Shown: positions 1 to 5,813 of the stretch, piece by piece
How the letters are laid out: each line of letters starts with the position of its first letter
Numbering within the stretch: position 1 is the stretch's first letter
Notes under the pieces: model-generated
Told to the model about the DNA's origin: nothing
The model's database searches: none
What the model saw: only the letters and a program-made list of their open reading frames with translations
NCBI GenBank assembly: GCA_009699645.1
Contig: WLNU01000067.1
Coordinates: forward strand, 1-5,813
Source: Actinomycetota bacterium
Lineage (GTDB): Bacteria > Actinomycetota > Actinomycetes > Nanopelagicales > Nanopelagicaceae
Direction of reading: 5' to 3'
DNA length: 5,813 bases
Program-made: the position numbers and the translations under genes

Positions 1-1
1 T

Positions 2-523
2 CAAGATCGAATATTTGAATGCACTCGTGAGTATCGACACCGTCCGACTACTCCGATAGACCCGATTACCGGTCAAGGTCTTCCACATGTTCAGTTTGCA
101 TTTGCCGGCCATCGCGCCGTCGTAGATGTTGATATTGAAACGGGATTAGTGAAAGTTATTGAAATGGCTACTGTCCAAGATGTTGGCAAGGCGCTCAACC
201 CTCAAGCCATCGAGGGACAAATTGAAGGCGGAACTGCCCAAGGTCTAGGTCTTGCAATCCTTGAGGAGATTCAAGTGGTCAATGGAAAAGTTAAAAATCC
301 ATCTTTCACCGACTACTTAATTCCAACGGTTCTTGACATGCCCCCAGTCCGTTCAATTATTTTGGAGTATGCCGATGAACACGCTCCTTACGGTTTGCGC
401 GGTGTAGGTGAAGCTCCAACGATTTCGAGTACGCCAGCTGTAGTTTCAGCTATTCGAGCAGCAACTGGACTTGCACTCAATCGAGTTCCGGTTAGACCTG
501 AGCACATCACATCAACAATGTAG
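2..523 (+). CDS. Xanthine dehydrogenase-family molybdopterin-binding subunit, C-terminal part (5' end outside window)
   Basis: The frame is open from base 2 to the TAG at 521-523 and gives 173 residues. No start codon is needed, because the homology-like sequence continues to the left edge; the in-frame ATG at 149 is internal. The sequence shows hallmarks of the large molybdenum-cofactor subunit: PTTPIDPITGQG near residues 15-26, DVGKALNP at about 60-67, EGQIEGGTAQGLG at about 71-83, and GVGEAPTISSTPA from about 134. The glutamate of GVGEAP (codon 410-412) matches the active-site base of xanthine oxidase (Glu1261 in the bovine enzyme). In this family the subunit hydroxylates purines or other N-heterocycles using water, and electrons leave through FeS and FAD subunits. 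The wording closely resembles actinobacterial xanthine dehydrogenase subunit D (PucD/XdhD type). Aldehyde, nicotine or CO dehydrogenase relatives cannot be excluded from the C-terminus alone. The partner subunits would be expected upstream. Confidence 0.9.
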   Translation, partial: QDRIFECTREYRHRPTTPIDPITGQGLPHVQFAFAGHRAVVDVDIETGLVKVIEMATVQDVGKALNPQAIEGQIEGGTAQGLGLAILEEIQVVNGKVKNPSFTDYLIPTVLDMPPVRSIILEYADEHAPYGLRGVGEAPTISSTPAVVSAIRAATGLALNRVPVRPEHITSTM

Positions 524-529
524 GCAAAT

Positions 530-1300
530 CTACTTGGTGAGGCCTTCAATGAAAGTTAGGGAGTTCTGAAAAATTAACTCTTGGTCGTAATCCAAGGTAG
601 CTACATGGTAGGAATTCACGAGTTCGATACGGGATTTATTACTTGATCCCAAACCCTTCATGATTATCTCGGTGTTTGAGACTGGCAGCGTATGGTCCTC
701 AACGCTATGAAAGAGTTGTACCGGAATAGTGACTTTAGCGAGATTTTTTCGGACAATCTTTAACATGAGGAGAAGTTGATGCACGCCAATCATTGGTGTT
801 GCATCATATCCATGCTCGGTGATATCTGGCCGTTTAATATCATTACCAACGCTCGTTCTCATTTTTTGAACACGTGAAATGAGATATCCGATAGGTGCAT
901 GAACATATGGAATATGTATCATCGGGTTGACCAAGACGATTCCGCTCAAGCGATCATTATTCTCTTCAGCTATATAGAGCGTGGTTCCACCACCCATAGA
1001 TAAACCACATATAAAAACCTGATCACAAGTCTTGAATAGCTCTTCTAACTCGCTCTGTACTTTAGCTGGCCACTCTTGCCATTTAACTTTATTTAAATCT
1101 TCGGGCTTTGTGCCATGGCCTGGCAAAAGTGGAACTCTGACTGTGTAACCCTTAGATAGAAGAAACTCACCCCACGGACGCATCGATGGTGGTGCACCGG
1201 TAAATCCATGAACGAGAAGTACTCCAATGCGAGCGTTTTTTCCTGAGCCGGAGGCCGACCAATCTTGCATCCATCCAGCTGGTGCGCTCTCTACGGCCAT
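530..1300 (-). CDS. Alpha/beta hydrolase, Est30/monoacylglycerol lipase-like carboxylesterase
   Basis: This 256-residue protein is a complete single-domain serine hydrolase without a signal peptide, so it is probably cytoplasmic. The HGFTGAPPSM loop (31-40) would form the oxyanion hole. GLSMGG (99-104) is the nucleophile elbow with Ser101. SVEDHTLP (199-206) carries the likely catalytic Asp202, and SYHVATLDYD (230-239) carries His232. The length, the HGFTG loop and the final H-V-x-T-L-D pattern fit the Bacillus/Geobacillus carboxylesterase Est30 and bacterial monoacylglycerol lipase group, which cleave short- to medium-chain esters or monoacylglycerols. The physiological substrate cannot be read from the sequence. 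The ATG at 1300 is preceded by only a weak purine-rich stretch (GAGAGTGGA). The gene starts 17 bases after the receiver-like gene on the same strand, so the two are likely co-transcribed. It ends 6 bases from the convergent molybdenum hydroxylase gene. Confidence 0.88.
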   Translation of the reverse strand: MAVESAPAGWMQDWSASGSGKNARIGVLLVHGFTGAPPSMRPWGEFLLSKGYTVRVPLLPGHGTKPEDLNKVKWQEWPAKVQSELEELFKTCDQVFICGLSMGGGTTLYIAEENNDRLSGIVLVNPMIHIPYVHAPIGYLISRVQKMRTSVGNDIKRPDITEHGYDATPMIGVHQLLLMLKIVRKNLAKVTIPVQLFHSVEDHTLPVSNTEIIMKGLGSSNKSRIELVNSYHVATLDYDQELIFQNSLTFIEGLTK

Positions 1301-1317
1301 ATTTCTATTCCACTCTC

Positions 1318-1731
1318 TTAGGCGTGTAGCAGCGTTGTGCCGCGCAGTAATTTCGCCGCACTCTGTGCCAAAGTAAATGGATCAATAGGATGAACAACCG
1401 ATGCCTCAGCTAGCGACCAGGCTGCAAGCCATGAGTCTTGCGCGCGTCCTGTAATTACCAGAACCGGAGGGCAGTTAAATACCTCGTCCTTGAGTTGGCG
1501 AGCGATTCCGAGACCACCCTCAGGAGTTGCCTCGCCATCGAGTATGAATAAATCCACGGTAGATCCTGAATCGACATAGCTTCGAAGGGCCGGTGCCGTT
1601 GCAAACTCATGAATAACGTGTGGGGCAAGATCTGATGCTGTTCGTTCTCCAAGGGCGGCAATAATTGTTGCCCGAACCGATGAGTCATCGGAGTAGACAA
1701 TGATGTGCTTCTTGAGAATCTGCTCGCTCAT
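1318..1731 (-). CDS. Stand-alone receiver-like (CheY-fold) protein, atypical
   Basis: This 137-residue protein looks like a single response-regulator receiver domain with no DNA-binding or enzymatic output domain. Visible receiver landmarks are a hydrophobic first strand followed by the acidic pair Asp15-Asp16 (HIIVYSDDSS), strand 3 ending at the putative phospho-acceptor Asp65 (FILDGEATPEGG), and the strand-4 Thr94 (VLVITGRA). At strand 5, where receivers normally carry Lys-Pro, this protein has His114-Pro115 in VVHPIDP, so the conserved lysine is missing. Phosphorylation may therefore be weak, altered or absent. No histidine kinase lies nearby. The start was taken at 1731 because a promoter-like -10 lies 7 bases upstream. 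A GGAGG is present but only 1 base before the ATG, too close to work as a normal ribosome binding site, which points to a leaderless start. The gene is divergent from ctaE and leads into the hydrolase gene. The fold assignment is fairly secure; the function is unknown. Confidence 0.75.
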   Translation of the reverse strand: MSEQILKKHIIVYSDDSSVRATIIAALGERTASDLAPHVIHEFATAPALRSYVDSGSTVDLFILDGEATPEGGLGIARQLKDEVFNCPPVLVITGRAQDSWLAAWSLAEASVVHPIDPFTLAQSAAKLLRGTTLLHA

Positions 1732-1738
1732 GCCTCCG

Positions 1739-1767
1739 ATTCTAAGTCACTTATGCACTAGAACCAA
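1739..1767 (-). promoter_or_regulatory. Candidate promoter of the receiver-hydrolase pair
   Basis: On the minus strand TTGGTT (1767-1762) is followed by a 17-base spacer and TAGAAT (1744-1739). The -10 matches the housekeeping consensus at 5 of 6 positions and the -35 at 3 of 6, with the ideal spacer. Seven bases separate the -10 from the ATG at 1731, so transcription would begin at or next to the A of the start codon, giving a leaderless mRNA. This is a motif match by eye, without experimental support. Confidence 0.5.
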
Positions 1768-1844
1768 AGTTGTGATTGGGTAAAAAGAGTGACCAGTTTC
1801 ATGTCAAAAAAAGGGTAAAGACGCCTCCATCCGAGCTCTGCTGC

Positions 1845-1873
1845 AGGACAGGGGCGATGTTTTAGGGAATAAT
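1845..1873 (+). promoter_or_regulatory. Candidate promoter of the ctaE-qcrCAB operon
   Basis: AGGACA (1845-1850) matches 4 of 6 bases of a -35 element. A 17-base spacer leads to AATAAT (1868-1873), which matches 5 of 6 bases of a -10 element but lacks the usually important first T. The ATG of ctaE lies 6 bases further on, again the geometry of a leaderless start. An alternative reading is that the promoter lies further upstream and AGGGA (1864-1868), 11 bases before the ATG, serves as a ribosome binding site. No other convincing -10/-35 pair was seen on this strand between 1732 and 1879. Confidence 0.3.
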
Positions 1874-1879
1874 CGAGCC

Positions 1880-2509
1880 ATGTCTAGCACAGCTGTAGCG
1901 GCCCACCACAAAATAACGCGACCTAACGCCGTGGCCGTAGGCACCATAGTCTGGCTTTCAAGCGAATTGATGTTCTTTGCAGCACTCTTTGCAATCTATT
2001 TCACCATACGCGGAGTACAAGGCCCCGAGATTTGGCGAGAGTCACATGAAATACTCAATATCCCCTTCGCGGCATTTAATACAACGATTTTAGTTCTCTC
2101 ATCTGTGACATGCCAGTTCGGTGTCTTTGCTGCAGAGCGCTTTCAAAATCATAAGAGTGGAAAGATGTATCAGATAAATAAATGGGGAATGCGTGAATGG
2201 TTCTCCCTGACATTTTTAATGGGCGGATTTTTCGTTGCCGGTCAGGTTTATGAATACGCCTCACTTGTTCATGAGGGCTTGACCCTCTCATCTACTGCCT
2301 ATGGCTCTATTTTCTATATTGCTACTGGTTTTCACGGTCTTCACGTAACTGGTGGATTGATCGCTTTCTTAATTGTGATTGTTCGCGTATCTAAGGCTCG
2401 ACGATTTACTAGTGGTCAGGCAACCACGGCAATCGTTGTCTCCTATTACTGGCACTTCGTCGACGTTGTGTGGATCGCACTCTTTTCAGCGATCTACCTT
2501 ATTAAATAA
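1880..2509 (+). CDS. ctaE: Cytochrome c oxidase subunit III (aa3-type)
   Basis: This is a complete 209-residue membrane protein of the usual length for the short, five-helix actinobacterial subunit III. Helix 1 (about 18-42) contains WLSSELMFF, whose Glu29 fits the conserved lipid- and DCCD-associated glutamate of this family. Later helices lie at about 64-84, 108-126, 142-169 and 183-207. The family signatures GFHGLHV (150-156) and YWHFVDVVW (190-198) are intact. Subunit III binds the catalytic subunit I of the oxidase and stabilises its turnover and proton uptake; it carries no metal centre. Here it heads the operon encoding the bcc complex, the standard actinobacterial arrangement, which reflects assembly of a bcc-aa3 supercomplex. 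Subunits I and II (CtaD, CtaC) are not in the window. An upstream ATG at 1857 is followed at once by a stop in its own frame, so 1880 is the only sensible start. Confidence 0.96.
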   Translation: MSSTAVAAHHKITRPNAVAVGTIVWLSSELMFFAALFAIYFTIRGVQGPEIWRESHEILNIPFAAFNTTILVLSSVTCQFGVFAAERFQNHKSGKMYQINKWGMREWFSLTFLMGGFFVAGQVYEYASLVHEGLTLSSTAYGSIFYIATGFHGLHVTGGLIAFLIVIVRVSKARRFTSGQATTAIVVSYYWHFVDVVWIALFSAIYLIK

Positions 2510-2514
2510 AGGAG
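2508..2514 (+). promoter_or_regulatory. Ribosome binding site of qcrC, overlapping the ctaE stop codon
   Basis: AAAGGAG is the best Shine-Dalgarno match in the operon. It overlaps the last two bases of the ctaE stop codon (2507-2509). It lies 12 bases from the GTG start at 2527, somewhat longer than usual. The ATG at 2516 sits just 1 base after the motif and opens only a four-codon frame (2516-2530) whose TGA overlaps the GTG as GTGA. This supports the GTG as the real start of qcrC. Confidence 0.6.
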
Positions 2515-2526
2515 TATGGACAAGAC

Positions 2527-3318
2527 GTGAAACGCCTTTCGCATTATCGCCGCCACAAGGCCGTTGCTCCGCTCCTCCTTGTCATTGCACTATTTGCAAT
2601 CGGAACAACCTTTAACGTTGCCAGTGCGAGCATGAAGCAATCCCCCAGCGCCTTTGCCCGTTCTACTCAAATCGATGAGGGAAAGCAGATCTTTCTCAAG
2701 GGTTGCTCAACCTGCCATGGCCTTAATTTAGAGGGCAGTGCTATTGCACCAGCCTTAATTGGTGTTGGCGCAGCATCTGTAGATTTCCAAGTTGGCACAG
2801 GACGCATGCCAGTTGCCGACATGAGCACTCAAATCTCTCGAAAAACACCTGTCTATAACGAAGAAGAGGTAGCGGCCCTAGCCGCCTATGTTGCAAGCCT
2901 TGCCCCTGGCCCAGCGATTCCAACAGATGCGCAGTTAAATTATGAGCGCGATGGAAGTACTGCAGAGGGCGGCGAACTCTTTAGAAATAACTGCGCAATG
3001 TGTCATAACTTTGCAGGACAAGGCGGCGCCTTAACACAGGGAAAATATGCACCAACGTTGATGGGTGTGGAGCCAAAACATATCTATGAAGCCCTTGTTA
3101 CTGGACCACAATCTATGCCCGTCTTTAGCGATAAAACATTAACCCCAGAGGAAAAACTCTCTGTTATCAAATGGATAAAAGCGGCAGAGGCTGAACCAAA
3201 TCTTGGCGGTGCAACTATGGGACGTGTTGGACCGGTTACAGAGGGTCTACTCGTCTGGGTACTCGGCCTTGGAATATTGATTGCAGTTGCTGTCTGGTTA
3301 ACAACGAGAGCGAGATAG
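2527..3318 (+). CDS. qcrC: Menaquinol-cytochrome c reductase diheme cytochrome c subunit
   Basis: This 263-residue protein begins with GTG at 2527. That start places a basic N-terminus (MKRLSHYRRHK) before a hydrophobic signal anchor at about 12-28, as in actinobacterial QcrC. Two cytochrome c domains follow outside the membrane. The first has CSTCH (60-64) and a likely axial Met94 in GRMP; the second has CAMCH (156-160) and a likely Met197 in SMPVF. A C-terminal transmembrane helix (about 240-259) ends in RAR and anchors the protein. QcrC accepts electrons from the Rieske cluster and hands them directly to the CuA site of the aa3 oxidase, doing the work of both cytochrome c1 and a soluble cytochrome c. 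Heme attachment needs the cytochrome c maturation machinery, which is not in this window. All heme-binding residues appear intact and the length is normal for the family. Confidence 0.95.
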   Translation: MKRLSHYRRHKAVAPLLLVIALFAIGTTFNVASASMKQSPSAFARSTQIDEGKQIFLKGCSTCHGLNLEGSAIAPALIGVGAASVDFQVGTGRMPVADMSTQISRKTPVYNEEEVAALAAYVASLAPGPAIPTDAQLNYERDGSTAEGGELFRNNCAMCHNFAGQGGALTQGKYAPTLMGVEPKHIYEALVTGPQSMPVFSDKTLTPEEKLSVIKWIKAAEAEPNLGGATMGRVGPVTEGLLVWVLGLGILIAVAVWLTTRAR

Positions 3319-3323
3319 ATACC

Positions 3324-4316
3324 ATGTCTAACGAGATCGAAGCCTTTCAAGACCCTGGCGAAGCGGTGCATGCAGCACGTGCAGCCGATGTAGATCCACG
3401 TGCTGAAAAACGTGCCGAGCAACAGGTTGCAGCTCTCTTTGGATTATCTGCAGTTGGATCGCTCTTGCTTATCTATTCCTACATCTGGATTCCAGATGAC
3501 ATCTTTATCTTCATCCCACTCATGGGCGATCAGAATGCCCACCAGCTTTTCTTAGGCCTGGGAATGGCGATGTCTTTATTCTTTATTGGCATGGCAGCAA
3601 TTTTGTGGGCCAAAAAGTTAATGCCAGATACCGAAGTTGTGAACCGGCGGCACGAATTCCGCTCCTCTAATGAGGATCGAGAAGAGTTTGTAAAGACGGT
3701 CAAAGATGGTGTGGCAGGTGTCCAGCTTGGGCGACGTAAGTTAATTAAGGGCTCACTTGCTGCCTCTTTGGGACTCTTTGCTCTTCCACCTGTTCTGTTG
3801 CTTCGCGATCTTGGACCACTGCCTGGAAAAGAGTTAGAGAAAACTAATTGGAAGGCCGGAACCAGGCTTGTTACCGACCCTGGTAACCGTCCAATCCTTG
3901 CCTCTGATTTAGAGGTCGGCTCAGTTGTGCAGACTCTTCCTGAAGTCGCCCCCGATACTCATCGTCCCTTAAGTGATATCGCAAAGGATCCCGTTCTGCT
4001 TATTCGTCTTCGCCCCGAAGAGTTTAATTTAACGCCAGAAAAGCTGGCTATGACCCATGATGGAATCATCGCCTTCTCAAAGATCTGCTCTCACATGGGA
4101 TGTGCCGTTGCCCTATACGAGCAAACGACTAAACATCTCTTGTGCCCATGCCATCAATCCACATTCGATGTCACCCAGGCAGCCAAGGTCATTTTTGGAC
4201 CTGCGGCCAGGCCATTACCGCAGTTAGATATAACCGTGGATGAAGAGGGATATTTAATAGCTCGTGCACCATTTGATCAAGCCGTCGGACCTAGTTTCTG
4301 GGAGCGTAACTCATAA
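3324..4316 (+). CDS. qcrA: Menaquinol-cytochrome c reductase Rieske iron-sulfur subunit
   Basis: This 330-residue protein has the three-helix layout of actinobacterial Rieske proteins. Helices lie at about 36-56, 72-97 and 143-160, followed by an extracytoplasmic Rieske domain. The [2Fe-2S] motifs are CSHMGC (255-260) and CPCHQS (274-279). Cluster ligands are expected to be Cys255, His257, Cys274 and His277, with a Cys260-Cys276 disulfide. The GRRKLIKGS stretch (136-144) just before helix 3 is a twin-arginine motif. It fits the known dual route in which the first two helices use Sec and the third, with the folded cluster domain, uses Tat. The subunit takes one electron from menaquinol at the Qo site of QcrB and passes it to QcrC. 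It starts 5 bases after the qcrC stop without a good Shine-Dalgarno sequence, which suggests translation coupled to qcrC. It is shorter than mycobacterial QcrA, mostly in the N-terminal cytoplasmic part. Confidence 0.96.
   Translation: MSNEIEAFQDPGEAVHAARAADVDPRAEKRAEQQVAALFGLSAVGSLLLIYSYIWIPDDIFIFIPLMGDQNAHQLFLGLGMAMSLFFIGMAAILWAKKLMPDTEVVNRRHEFRSSNEDREEFVKTVKDGVAGVQLGRRKLIKGSLAASLGLFALPPVLLLRDLGPLPGKELEKTNWKAGTRLVTDPGNRPILASDLEVGSVVQTLPEVAPDTHRPLSDIAKDPVLLIRLRPEEFNLTPEKLAMTHDGIIAFSKICSHMGCAVALYEQTTKHLLCPCHQSTFDVTQAAKVIFGPAARPLPQLDITVDEEGYLIARAPFDQAVGPSFWERNS
4300..4304 (+). promoter_or_regulatory. Ribosome binding site of qcrB inside qcrA
   Basis: GGGAG lies in the last codons of qcrA, 11 bases before the qcrB ATG at 4316. 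The qcrA stop TAA and the qcrB ATG share one base (TAATG, 4314-4318). This arrangement favours reinitiation by the ribosome finishing qcrA and balanced output of the two subunits. It also fixes the qcrB start, for which no earlier in-frame start makes sense. Confidence 0.55.
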
Positions 4317-5813
4317 TGACAACTGCAGAGAAAAGACTGGGCGCAGCCGCCAACTTCGTAGATGAGCGCTTAGGCGCTGCGGGTTGGATGAAGAAGTCAC
4401 TGAATAAAGTCTTCCCTGATCACTGGACATTTATGTTCGGCGAAATATGCATGTACTCATTTGTTATCTTGCTGCTCTCTGGAACTTTTTTAACACTGTG
4501 GTTTGATCCATCACAGCGCGAAGTTGTCTATGAGGGTGTGTACGAACCCCTCAAGGGCATCACGATGTCTGCTGCCTATGCCTCGACCCTCGATATTTCA
4601 TTTGAGATCCGTGGCGGTTTATTAATGCGCCAGATCCATCACTGGGCTGCAAATATATTTATGGCGGCAATCGTTGCTCACTTACTCCGTGTCTTCTTCA
4701 CGGGAGCATTTAGAAAGCCACGTGAGTTCAACTGGATTCTCGGCATTATCTTGCTGACTTTGGGATTAGTTGAAGGTCTACTTGGATACTCACTTCCAGA
4801 TGATTTACTCTCCGGAACGGGCCTTCGAATTACCTCAGCCATTATTCAGGCCGTGCCTTTGGTTGGTACATACATCACCTTCTTCTTATTCGGTGGTGCC
4901 TTTCCAGGTGTGGGCTTCCTACCGCGAATCTTTACTATCCATATCCTTTTGCTGCCGGGTATTTTCCTAGCTGTTATTACAGTTCACGTGATGCTCGTGT
5001 GGTATCAGAAGCACACACAGTTTCCTGGACCTGGACGAACTGAAAAGAACGTTGTCGGCCATCCCATCTTGCCTGTCTATATGGCAAAGGCGGGTGGTTT
5101 TTTCTTCATCGTATTTGGTGTCACTGCCTTTTTATCTGCCGTTGCATCGATTAACCCCATTTGGTTATACGGTCCCTATACACCTGGGCAGATCTCTGCA
5201 GGTTCACAACCTGACTGGTATATGGGTTGGCTCGACGGCTTAGTGCGCATGGCACCACCATGGGAGACGCATGCATTTGGCCACACTGTCTCCTGGAATA
5301 TCTTGATTCCCGCCCTCATCGTTCCTGGAATTATCTTTACAGGAATGGCCTTTTATCCATTCATCGAAAGTTGGATTACTGGAGATAAGCGCGAGCACCA
5401 CTTACTAGATCGCCCACGCAATGTTCCAAATCGCACAGCCTTGGGTGTCATGTCGATTACCTTCGTACTTATCTCTCTTATCAATGGTGGAAATGACATC
5501 TTTGCGACGCAATTTGATTTATCAATCAATCAAATCATGTGGTTCTCACGCATCTCAATATTTATTCTTCCACCCATTGCATTTGTTGTAACAAAGCGCC
5601 TTTGTCTATCGCTTCAGCGTGCAGACCGTGACCTTGTACTCCATGGAATGGAGACTGGACGACTTGTGCGCATGCCAAGTGGAGAGTTCGCAGAAGTGCA
5701 TGAGCCAATCTCTGCGCAAAAGCGATTTATACTCACATCTCACGAACAGGCACCAGCCCTAGAGCTGCCTGCCACTGATGCTCGTGGCGTAAGACGTCCA
5801 GGAGCACTCAAAA
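4316..5813 (+). CDS. qcrB: Menaquinol-cytochrome c reductase cytochrome b subunit (3' end outside window)
   Basis: The frame starts at the ATG at 4316-4318 and stays open to the right edge, giving 499 residues. Actinobacterial QcrB is usually about 540-550 residues, so only a short C-terminal tail is missing. Bis-histidine ligands for the two b hemes are His108/His209 and His122/His224, within RQIHHWAAN, AHLLRVFF, TIHILLLP and VHVMLVW. Ligand spacing is 14 residues in the first helix and 15 in the second, the b6-like pattern. QPDWYMGWLDG (298-308) contains the Qo-site PDWY motif (299-302), the actinobacterial form of the classical PEWY. The N-terminal half is cytochrome b6-like. Further helices fall at about 258-280, 326-348, 376-390 and 408-426, followed by a long hydrophilic C-terminal extension from about 430, typical of this phylum. 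The subunit oxidises menaquinol at the outer Qo site, recycles one electron through both hemes to the Qi site, and is the proton-translocating core of the complex. Confidence 0.97.
   Translation, partial: MTTAEKRLGAAANFVDERLGAAGWMKKSLNKVFPDHWTFMFGEICMYSFVILLLSGTFLTLWFDPSQREVVYEGVYEPLKGITMSAAYASTLDISFEIRGGLLMRQIHHWAANIFMAAIVAHLLRVFFTGAFRKPREFNWILGIILLTLGLVEGLLGYSLPDDLLSGTGLRITSAIIQAVPLVGTYITFFLFGGAFPGVGFLPRIFTIHILLLPGIFLAVITVHVMLVWYQKHTQFPGPGRTEKNVVGHPILPVYMAKAGGFFFIVFGVTAFLSAVASINPIWLYGPYTPGQISAGSQPDWYMGWLDGLVRMAPPWETHAFGHTVSWNILIPALIVPGIIFTGMAFYPFIESWITGDKREHHLLDRPRNVPNRTALGVMSITFVLISLINGGNDIFATQFDLSINQIMWFSRISIFILPPIAFVVTKRLCLSLQRADRDLVLHGMETGRLVRMPSGEFAEVHEPISAQKRFILTSHEQAPALELPATDARGVRRPGALK

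Larger units (their letters stand above)
1880..5813 (+). other. Respiratory operon ctaE-qcrC-qcrA-qcrB (3' end open)
   Basis: Four genes on one strand have junctions of 17 bases, 5 bases and a 1-base overlap, with no terminator-like hairpin between them. They encode oxidase subunit III plus all three core subunits of the menaquinol-cytochrome c reductase. In Actinobacteria these assemble into one supercomplex in which the diheme QcrC replaces a mobile cytochrome c. Co-transcription is inferred from the spacing. The operon could extend beyond the right edge. Confidence 0.85.

Noticed and set aside
518..532. Small inverted repeat GTAG-GCAAAT-CTAC between the convergent stop codons, considered as a bidirectional terminator
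   Set aside because: The stem is only 4 base pairs and arises from two TAG stops facing each other. There is no GC-rich stem and no T-run on either strand.
551..575. Possible hairpin GAGTT...AACTC downstream of the molybdenum hydroxylase gene
   Set aside because: It is a weak 5-base-pair stem with a loop of about 10 bases and no following T-run, and it lies inside the hydrolase coding sequence.
1455..1700. 81-residue open frame on the minus strand inside the receiver-like gene
   Set aside because: It overlaps the receiver gene in another frame, lacks recognisable motifs, and has no ribosome binding site or promoter of its own.
1778..1819. Direct repeat GGGTAAA (1778-1784 and 1813-1819) upstream of ctaE, considered as an operator pair
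   Set aside because: The two 7-base copies are 35 bases apart in an A-rich region and are not palindromic. They are expected by chance and match no regulator site I can name.
2076..2291. 71-residue minus-strand open frame inside ctaE
   Set aside because: It is antisense to an intact subunit III gene with all family motifs, and its basic, low-complexity composition looks like a chance frame.
2379..2615. 78-residue plus-strand open frame bridging ctaE and qcrC
   Set aside because: It runs out of frame through the conserved end of ctaE and the signal anchor of qcrC, and shows no domain features.
3084..3422. 112-residue minus-strand open frame across the qcrC/qcrA junction
   Set aside because: It is antisense to two well-supported genes, and its translation shows no motif or membrane pattern.
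4770..5243. Two short plus-strand open frames (4770-4970 and 5052-5243) inside qcrB
   Set aside because: Translating the main frame from 4316 gives an uninterrupted cytochrome b with all heme ligands. These are shadow frames, not evidence of a frameshift.

Overview
This is an ordinary, gene-dense stretch of an actinobacterial chromosome. The best evidence is the ctaE-qcrC-qcrA-qcrB gene order, a diheme cytochrome c (QcrC) in place of cytochrome c1, and a three-helix Rieske protein with a twin-arginine motif. This combination is the signature of the actinobacterial cytochrome bcc-aa3 supercomplex. The base composition looks only moderate in GC and the spacing is tight. That would suit a streamlined lineage such as freshwater acI/Nanopelagicales-type picoplankton, but the lineage is inferred and no marker gene is present to settle it.

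Layout. Positions 2-523 (+) hold the C-terminal 173 residues of a molybdenum hydroxylase large subunit of the xanthine dehydrogenase family, whose 5' part lies outside the window. It converges, with a 6-base gap, on a minus-strand pair. That pair is an Est30/monoacylglycerol-lipase-like alpha/beta hydrolase (530-1300) preceded by a small stand-alone receiver-like protein (1318-1731). The two are 17 bases apart and probably share a transcript. A 148-base divergent intergenic region (1732-1879) carries a candidate promoter in each direction. Both place the -10 element 6-7 bases before the start codon, which suggests leaderless mRNAs.

From 1880 to the right edge runs the respiratory operon: ctaE (cytochrome c oxidase subunit III), qcrC (diheme cytochrome c), qcrA (Rieske iron-sulfur protein) and qcrB (cytochrome b, missing roughly its last few dozen residues at the window edge). 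The junctions are 17 bases, 5 bases and a 1-base TAATG overlap, so the genes are almost certainly co-transcribed and translationally coupled. Together they oxidise menaquinol at QcrB/QcrA, pass electrons through the two QcrC hemes directly to an aa3 oxidase containing CtaE, and contribute to the proton-motive force. The CtaC and CtaD subunits are not in this window.

I found no RNA genes, mobile elements, CRISPR arrays or convincing intrinsic terminators, and no stretch over 300 bases lacks a gene. I see no clearly new system. The item most worth a second look is the receiver-like gene facing the respiratory operon: it keeps the phospho-acceptor aspartate, but a histidine replaces the usual lysine.
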